A stretch of DNA of 64,000 nucleotides from Stutzerimonas decontaminans (GTDB lineage: Bacteria > Pseudomonadota > Gammaproteobacteria > Pseudomonadales > Pseudomonadaceae). The stretch covers positions 2,435,501 to 2,499,500 of the forward strand of contig NZ_CP007509.1 in assembly GCF_000661915.1 (NCBI RefSeq), given 5' to 3'. Positions within the stretch are counted from its first letter, which is position 1. Each line of letters opens with the position of its first letter. A model generated the notes under the pieces. The model searched no databases and was not told the origin of the DNA. It saw only the letters and a program-made list of their open reading frames with translations. The position numbers and the translations under genes are program-made. Positions 58,534 to 64,000 of the stretch are shown here, one piece after another.

Positions 58534-60200
58534 CATTGACCCCAGGAGTCACGTAGCGTGACGGTGCGGTTGAACACGGGAGCACCCGGCTTGCTGTCCT
58601 TCAGGTCGGCGCAGAAATAGCCTTCGCGCTCGAACTGGAACCGCTCTTCAGGTTCGGCATTGGCCAGCGACGGCTCGGCACGGCACCCCCTGAGCACAAC
58701 CAGCGACTCCGGATTGATGTTGTCGAGGAAGCTACCGCCCTCCTCGTCCTTTTCCGGATTGGCGGAGCGGAACAGGCGGTCGTACAGGCGCACCTCACAT
58801 TCGACGCTATCGGCTGCCGGAACCCAATGGATCACACCCTTGACCTTGCGGCCTTCCGGGTTTTTTCCCAGGGTGTTTTCGTCATAGCTGCAGCGCAGCT
58901 CGGTGACATTGCCAGCCTCGTCCTTGATCGCCTCATCGGCACGAATCACGTAGCTACCGCGTAGACGCACTTCGCCGCCCGGAATCAGCCGTTTGAACCC
59001 GGCCGGCGGGACCTCTTCAAAGTCGCTCGCATCGATGTAGATCTCACGACTAAATGGCAGCACCCGCACGCCCATATCCTGCTTGGGATGGCACGGCAGT
59101 TCGAGGTTCTCGACCTGGCCCTCCGGGTAGTTGGTGATCACCACCTTGAGCGGCTTGAGCACGCACATCGCACGCGCTGCGTTGGCGTCCAGGTCCTCAC
59201 GAATCGCGAACTCCAGCATGCCGATGTCGACCACACCACCAGCACGGTTCACGCCGATCATGTCGCAGAAGTTACGGATCGACGCCGGGGTGTAGCCGCG
59301 GCGCCGGAATCCGGAGAGCGTCGACATCCGCGGGTCGTCCCAACCACTCACATGCTTCTCATCGACCAGCTGCTTGAGCTTGCGCTTGCTGGTGATGGTG
59401 TAATTCAGATTGAGACGAGCGAATTCGTACTGACGCGGCTGCGCCGGCACCGGCAGGTTGGCCAGGAACCACTCGTAAAGCGGACGGTGATCCTCGAACT
59501 CCAGTGTGCAGATCGAATGCGTGATGCCTTCGATGGCATCCGACTGACCATGGGTGAAGTCATAGCTGGGGTAGATGCACCACTTGTCGCCGGTCTGGTG
59601 ATGATGAGCGTGACGAATGCGATAGAGGATCGGATCACGCAGGTTCATGTTCGGCGAAGCCATATCGATCTTCGCCCGCAAAGCCCGGGCACCATCCGGG
59701 AACTCGCCGGCCTTCATGCGCGCGAACAGATCTAGGTTTTCCTCTACCGAACGCTCGCGGAACGGGCTGTTCTTGCCGGGCTCGGTCAGGCTGCCACGGT
59801 ATTCGCGTGCCTGCTCGGGCGTCAGGTCGCAGACATAGGCCTTGCCAGCCTTGATCAGGTGGATGGCCCACTCGTGCAACTGATCGAAATAGTTGGAGGC
59901 GTAGCGCTCTTCGCCCGCCCACTGAAAGCCCAGCCACTCGACGTCACTCTTGATGGCGTCGATGTATTCCTGGTCTTCCTTGGCTGGGTTGGTGTCATCA
60001 AAGCGCAGGTTGCACTCGCCACCGAACTCCTTCGCCAGGCCAAAGTTCAGGCAGATCGACTTGGCATGCCCGATATGCAGGTAACCATTGGGCTCCGGCG
60101 GAAAGCGGGTGACGATCTTGGCGTGCTTGCCGGCGTCCAGATCAGCCTGAACGATCGGGCGGAGAAAGTTGCTTGCGGCGGGAGTCTCGGGCTTGCTCAT
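58533..60200 (-). CDS. glnS: Glutaminyl-tRNA synthetase
   Basis: A 555-residue class I synthetase. HIGH motif in [36 protein letters not shown]-equivalent VMSKR-type segment ([12 protein letters not shown]), and the two C-terminal beta barrels for anticodon binding. The start is ATG 60200 ([13 protein letters not shown]); the open frame upstream has no support. It lies upstream of cysS with overlapping ends. Confidence 0.97.
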   Translation of the reverse strand: MSKPETPAASNFLRPIVQADLDAGKHAKIVTRFPPEPNGYLHIGHAKSICLNFGLAKEFGGECNLRFDDTNPAKEDQEYIDAIKSDVEWLGFQWAGEERYASNYFDQLHEWAIHLIKAGKAYVCDLTPEQAREYRGSLTEPGKNSPFRERSVEENLDLFARMKAGEFPDGARALRAKIDMASPNMNLRDPILYRIRHAHHHQTGDKWCIYPSYDFTHGQSDAIEGITHSICTLEFEDHRPLYEWFLANLPVPAQPRQYEFARLNLNYTITSKRKLKQLVDEKHVSGWDDPRMSTLSGFRRRGYTPASIRNFCDMIGVNRAGGVVDIGMLEFAIREDLDANAARAMCVLKPLKVVITNYPEGQVENLELPCHPKQDMGVRVLPFSREIYIDASDFEEVPPAGFKRLIPGGEVRLRGSYVIRADEAIKDEAGNVTELRCSYDENTLGKNPEGRKVKGVIHWVPAADSVECEVRLYDRLFRSANPEKDEEGGSFLDNINPESLVVLRGCRAEPSLANAEPEERFQFEREGYFCADLKDSKPGAPVFNRTVTLRDSWGQ

Positions 60201-60392
60201 GATGTCCTTAACGATCAGCGAGTGCGGCTCAGGGTAGGCCGGCCAAATCAAAGCGCCTATCATAGCGGACCCGTCAACCCCCTGACAGAGCAATGCGCCC
60301 AGGCGGCACTGCCATCAGCGGATGACGACAGTCGGTAACGACGACCCTTGCAGCGGTCTGCCCCGCCCCATCAAAAACGGAATCTCATCCCG

Positions 60393-60887
60393 ATGATCAA
60401 ACTGCACACCAACTACGGCGTCATCACCGTCAATCTATTCGAAGACAAAGCTCCGGAAACCACTGCCAACTTCAAGGAATACGTGAAGAGCGGCCACTAC
60501 GACGGCACCATCTTCCATCGCGTAATCAGCAACTTCATGATCCAGGGTGGCGGTTTCGAATCTGGCATGAAGCAGAAGCCCACCCGTGCACCGATCAAGA
60601 ACGAGGCCAACAACGGCCTATCGAACAAGACCGGCACCCTGGCCATGGCCCGCACCATGGAGCCGCACTCCGCTTCCGCGCAGTTCTTCATCAACGTGAA
60701 GGACAACGACTTCCTCGACCATAGCGCGCCGACCGTTCAGGGCTGGGGTTATGCCGTATTCGGTGAAGTAACCGACGGCATGGACGTGGTCGAGAAGATC
60801 AAAGCCGTTGCGACCACCATGAAGTCCGGCCATCAGGACGTCCCGGTGGAAGACGTGGTGATCGAGAAGGCTGAGATCGTCGAGTAA
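60393..60887 (+). CDS. ppiB: Cytoplasmic peptidyl-prolyl cis-trans isomerase B (cyclophilin)
   Basis: A 164-residue cyclophilin without a signal peptide. Active-site Arg in [16 protein letters not shown], plus [18 protein letters not shown] and [14 protein letters not shown]. The start is ATG 60393 (MIKLHTNYG). It is followed 6 bp later by lpxH. Confidence 0.97.
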   Translation: MIKLHTNYGVITVNLFEDKAPETTANFKEYVKSGHYDGTIFHRVISNFMIQGGGFESGMKQKPTRAPIKNEANNGLSNKTGTLAMARTMEPHSASAQFFINVKDNDFLDHSAPTVQGWGYAVFGEVTDGMDVVEKIKAVATTMKSGHQDVPVEDVVIEKAEIVE

Positions 60888-60893
60888 TCGCGA

Positions 60894-61616
60894 GTGATCC
60901 TGCTGATCTCGGATCTGCATCTGGAAGAGGAACGCCCGGACATTACCCGGGCGTTTCTGCATTTTCTAGAAACACGCGCGGGCCAGGCCGAAGCGCTGTA
61001 CATCCTCGGCGACTTTTTCGAGGTCTGGATCGGCGACGACGCAATGACGCCGTTCCAGCGCTCGATCGCCGACTCCCTACACGCCTTGAGCGAGCGCGGC
61101 ACGCGCATCTACCTGATGCATGGCAATCGTGACTTCATGCTGGGCAAAGGCTTCTGCCGCGCAGCAGGCTGCACGTTGCTGGGCGACCCGAGCGTGGTCG
61201 AGCTCTGTGGTGAGCGCGTCCTACTGATGCATGGCGACAGCCTGTGCACGCGCGACGAAGGCTACATGCGGCTACGACGCTTGCTACGCAATCCGCTCAG
61301 CCTGTTCATCCTGCGCAATCTACCGCTGTCCACTCGCCGAAAACTGGCGCGCAAGCTGCGCAATGAAAGTCGCACCCAGACGCGCATGAAGGCTTCGGAC
61401 ATCATCGATGTCACCCCGGAACTTATCCCTCGCGTACTCGCCGAGCATGGCGTGCAGACGCTGATTCACGGGCATACCCATCGCCCGGCGATGCATGAGC
61501 TGGAAGTGAACGGCCAGCCGGCGCGGCGCATCGTGCTCGGCGATTGGGACCGCCAAGGCTGGGCGTTACAAGTCGACGAGAAAGGCTTTCAGCAAGCCCC
61601 GTTCGATCTAAGCTAA
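60894..61616 (+). CDS. lpxH: UDP-2,3-diacylglucosamine diphosphatase
   Basis: A 240-residue peripheral membrane metallophosphatase that makes lipid X in lipid A synthesis. Metal-ligand motifs [43 protein letters not shown] and [10 protein letters not shown]. The start is GTG at 60894. The stop overlaps the end of the convergent miaE. Confidence 0.97.
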   Translation: MILLISDLHLEEERPDITRAFLHFLETRAGQAEALYILGDFFEVWIGDDAMTPFQRSIADSLHALSERGTRIYLMHGNRDFMLGKGFCRAAGCTLLGDPSVVELCGERVLLMHGDSLCTRDEGYMRLRRLLRNPLSLFILRNLPLSTRRKLARKLRNESRTQTRMKASDIIDVTPELIPRVLAEHGVQTLIHGHTHRPAMHELEVNGQPARRIVLGDWDRQGWALQVDEKGFQQAPFDLS

Positions 61617-62218
61617 GCCGCTAGCGGCACACCACTGTGAAAGCGAAACTCGGCGTCCGGGCTTTCGATGAGCTCGCGCTCACGCTCACGTACCCGGATG
61701 ATCGTGGCATCAACATCGGCAGCGTCGCCGTACTCGTACGCCAGCTTCAGATAGTCCTGAAAGTGCCGCGCCTCGGATTTGAGCAGACCGTGATAGAACT
61801 TACCCAGCTCTTCATCCAGGTACGGGACCAGCATGGCGAAGCGTTCGCAGGAGCGCGCCTCGATAAAGGCACCGATCACTAGCGTATCGGTCAGTCGATA
61901 CGGCTCATGATTGCGCACGAGCTCGCGCAGACCGGCCGCATAGCGCGAGGAGCCGACATTGCGCAGCGGAATTTCACGTCGACGGACTATTGCCAGCACC
62001 TGTTCGAAATGACGCAACTCTTCGCGCGCCAGCCGCGACATCTTGTTCTGCAGGTCGGGTTTGTCGACATAGCGGAACATCAGCTGGAACGCCGCGCCCG
62101 CCGCCTTCTTCTCACAGTTGCCATGATCAATCAGCATCACATCCTGATTCTGCAAAGCTGCGTCCACCCAAGCAGCGGGCGTGGCACAACCGAGGAAATC
62201 ATTCAGATCAGGAAGCAT
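61613..62218 (-). CDS. miaE: tRNA 2-methylthio-N6-isopentenyladenosine hydroxylase
   Basis: A 201-residue ferritin-like diiron enzyme hydroxylating ms2i6A37 in tRNA. Metal ligands: Glu in [19 protein letters not shown], Glu in [12 protein letters not shown] and SEARHFQDY. Its stop codon overlaps lpxH's by convergent transcription. Confidence 0.95.
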   Translation of the reverse strand: MLPDLNDFLGCATPAAWVDAALQNQDVMLIDHGNCEKKAAGAAFQLMFRYVDKPDLQNKMSRLAREELRHFEQVLAIVRRREIPLRNVGSSRYAAGLRELVRNHEPYRLTDTLVIGAFIEARSCERFAMLVPYLDEELGKFYHGLLKSEARHFQDYLKLAYEYGDAADVDATIIRVRERERELIESPDAEFRFHSGVPLAA

Positions 62219-62395
62219 GTCGAACCCTGCATATTCAGGAACAAAATAAGCGGGTGGTGACGTGGCACCGCCGCGCGTCGGGCGGGCATTATACGAATGC
62301 CGCGCGGAGCATCCAGCCTTGCTTGACGTACATCACGGCTGACATCCCAGGCTTGTCTATAGTTGACCAACCCGCATCTGGAAATGGAGCCGATC

Positions 62396-63256
62396 ATGCA
62401 AGCCATACGCTGCATCCTCGTGGTAATTGACCCGAACCAGCCACAAGAGCTGGCATTGAAACGCGCACGCCTGATCTCGAGCGTCAGCCAGTCCCACCTG
62501 CATCTGCTGACGTGTGATGCGAAGCATGATCACAGCTCACACCTGGCAGCGCTGCGCGAACAACTCGAAAGTGAGGGCCACCAGGTAAGCACGCAACAAG
62601 CCTGGCACGACAGTCTTCACCAAACGATCATCACGGTGCAGCAGGCAGAAGGCTGCGGACTGGTCGTCAAACAGCACGTACCGGATAACCCGCTCAAGCG
62701 TGCGCTGCTGACCCCCGAGGACTGGAAGCTGCTGCGCTACTGCCCGTGCCCGGTACTCATGGTGAAAACCGCGAATCCGTGGACGGGAGGCAACATTCTG
62801 GCCGCGGTGGACGTCGGCAATTCCGATCTGGAACACCGCACCCTGCATGCAACGATCATCAATCATGGCTATGAGATCGCCAGCCTTGCCGATGGCAAGT
62901 TGCACGTTATCAGTGCGCATCCCTCAGCCATGCTCTCTGCTGCAGATCCGGCATTCCAGCTCAAGGAAACGATCGAGGCGCGCTACCGTGAGGCCTGCAA
63001 GCGATTCCAGGAAGAGTTCGATATCCCGGACGCTCAACTACATGTCGAGGAAGGCCCAGCCGATGCCCTTATCCCAAGGGTTTGCCATCAGCTCAAGGCC
63101 GTGGTGACGGTCATAGGCACCGTGGCGCGAACCGGCTTCTCAGGCGCGCTGATGGGCAATACCGCTGAAGTGGTGCTCGACACGCTGGAAAGCGACGTGT
63201 TGGTGCTAAAACCCGACGACATCATCGACCATCTCGAGGATCTGGTCCGCCATTGA
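62396..63256 (+). CDS. Tandem-domain universal stress protein
   Basis: A 286-residue UspE-type protein with two Usp domains (~1-130 and ~135-286). The second has GTVARTGFSGALMGNTAEVVLDTLESDVLVLKP, including the Gx2Gx9GS/T-like nucleotide loop (GxMGNTAE). The start is ATG 62396, with GGAG upstream. These proteins help survive stress and starvation; the ligand is unspecified. Confidence 0.92.
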   Translation: MQAIRCILVVIDPNQPQELALKRARLISSVSQSHLHLLTCDAKHDHSSHLAALREQLESEGHQVSTQQAWHDSLHQTIITVQQAEGCGLVVKQHVPDNPLKRALLTPEDWKLLRYCPCPVLMVKTANPWTGGNILAAVDVGNSDLEHRTLHATIINHGYEIASLADGKLHVISAHPSAMLSAADPAFQLKETIEARYREACKRFQEEFDIPDAQLHVEEGPADALIPRVCHQLKAVVTVIGTVARTGFSGALMGNTAEVVLDTLESDVLVLKPDDIIDHLEDLVRH

Positions 63257-63289
63257 CCCCATGAGCGAAAGTCCCGCCGGGCTTTCGCT

Positions 63290-63766
63290 TCAAACTCTGA
63301 CATCCAGGCCTTCGAGAAGAAAGCGCGGCGCGATGTACCGCTCGTAATGGGCCTCGGAAAGCAGGAAGAACTCCTGATCGATGGCATCGCGCAGCTCTGG
63401 AAGCGGTCGATCGCGAAACTCGGGCAATAATGCAACCCCATACGCCTCAAGCTGCTGGATGACTCGCGCTCCGCGAGCGATCAACTGGTAGGCCCAGCAA
63501 TACGGCGACTGCTCCACCACGAAGCGCACCTGTCTGCTCTCAAGCTGCTGGCGCAATAGTTGGGCGTCGAACACCTCAAGCTTGGCAGTCATGACCTGCG
63601 CCAACAGAATTTCCAGACGCCGCCATACCGCTCGCTTTTCCTCTTCATCGTAGGTGTTCCAGTTGACCACCTCGTGATGAAAGCGCTTGCACCCGCGGCA
63701 GACGATATCGCCGTAAACCGTAGAACATAGGCCGATGCAGGGGGTTTTGATGCGCTGTATGGACAT
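63290..63766 (-). CDS. DUF1289 Cys-rich protein
   Basis: A 158-residue protein whose N-terminal segment (PCIGLCSTVYGDIVCRGCKRF) has the four Cys of DUF1289, probably binding metal or a cluster. The segment beyond residue ~60 is helical and Pseudomonas-specific. Convergent with the stress protein gene. Function unknown. Confidence 0.88.
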   Translation of the reverse strand: MSIQRIKTPCIGLCSTVYGDIVCRGCKRFHHEVVNWNTYDEEEKRAVWRRLEILLAQVMTAKLEVFDAQLLRQQLESRQVRFVVEQSPYCWAYQLIARGARVIQQLEAYGVALLPEFRDRPLPELRDAIDQEFFLLSEAHYERYIAPRFLLEGLDVRV

Positions 63767-63845
63767 GAGCGAAGCAGGTTGGTGACGGGCCGAGCATCTT
63801 AGACTTTTGTCCTAGCATGGTCACCCACGTTAGAACTGCGGACAC

Positions 63846-64000
63846 TCAACACATCGCTACAAGCCCAGCCCAGACGGGCCGTGGCCTTGCGCACCAGGTG
63901 CGCCAGCCAAGGCTCCAGCGCTGCGCGTTACCGGTGGTCGACTTAACTTTCAGGCCTGTTTCCAGTAGTATTGGCCCGCCGTTTTTGGCGCCACATTCCA
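63846..64000 (-). CDS. Unassigned reading frame running off the right edge
   Basis: On the minus strand a frame is open from the window edge to a TGA at 63846, beginning ECGAKNGGPILLETGLK. The CG...K start recalls a zinc ribbon, but no family is recognised, and the later part (RPRPVWAGL) is unconvincing. A GC-rich stem (GCGCACC/GGTGCGC, 63889-63903) lies in it. It may be the end of a gene or noncoding. Confidence 0.25.
   Translation of the reverse strand, partial: ECGAKNGGPILLETGLKVKSTTGNAQRWSLGWRTWCARPRPVWAGLVAMC

Overview
The window looks like chromosome from a Pseudomonas of the stutzeri group (Stutzerimonas-like). It is GC-rich. The orders gacA-uvrC-pgsA-tRNA-Gly and lpxH-ppiB-glnS-cysS-folD, and tig-clpP-clpX-lon-hupB-ppiD, are standard Pseudomonas backbone. 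Added to that backbone are a large arsenic island, a full PQQ/ethanol-oxidation region and an SOS mutagenesis cassette. The genus and group are inferred from gene order and protein resemblance, not from a database search.

Layout. 0-5.4 kb: the end of hemN, then a FAN1-type VRR-NUC nuclease that overlaps by 4 bp an Fe-S XPD/DinG-type helicase carrying its own PD-(D/E)XK-like N-terminus, then tRNA-Leu(TAA). 5.6-7.1 kb: an Xre/RES toxin-antitoxin pair with a perfect palindrome in its promoter. 7.4-17.1 kb: two divergent arsenic operons. The leftward one is arsC2-arsR-arsC1-arsH-CX5R phosphatase-ynfA-gapdh-arsJ. The rightward one is arsO-acr3-permease-small thioredoxin, possibly with a two-TM protein. 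17.5-20.8 kb: tRNA-Cys, tRNA-Gly, pgsA, uvrC, gacA. 21-33.4 kb: a ZIP-like membrane protein, then ethanol oxidation and PQQ genes, all leftward: an ErcS'-like hybrid kinase, ercA, an S9 peptidase (pqqH), pqqE, pqqD, pqqC, pqqB, pqqA, an Old Yellow Enzyme and exaC.

33.8-37.8 kb holds the most unusual element. It is a second PQQ-type operon transcribed away from exaC, containing a second PqqA precursor peptide, PqqD and PqqE, then a 32-residue single-TM peptide, a PuuD-like membrane domain, a SerC-like aminotransferase without the phosphate-pocket residues, and a dihydroorotate-dehydrogenase-like flavoprotein without its catalytic serine. Nearly all junctions overlap, and there are no pqqB or pqqC copies. 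The reading here is a seven-gene pathway that makes a PQQ-like but different Glu-Tyr-derived product, or a modified peptide. That function is inference; the gene content and residue losses are read from the sequence.

37.9-46.4 kb: ppiD, hupB, lon, clpX, clpP and tig (protein folding and quality control). 46.5-51.6 kb: imuA-imuB-dnaE2 with a perfect LexA box. 51.7-53.7 kb: a FadR-type regulator with a palindromic operator, a TSUP exporter and a probable remnant of an enolase-superfamily gene. 54-56 kb: an unrecognised membrane protein and a tRNA-Arg/His/Leu operon. 56.2-63.8 kb: folD, cysS, glnS, ppiB, lpxH, miaE, a tandem universal stress protein and a DUF1289 protein. An unassigned reading frame runs off the right edge.
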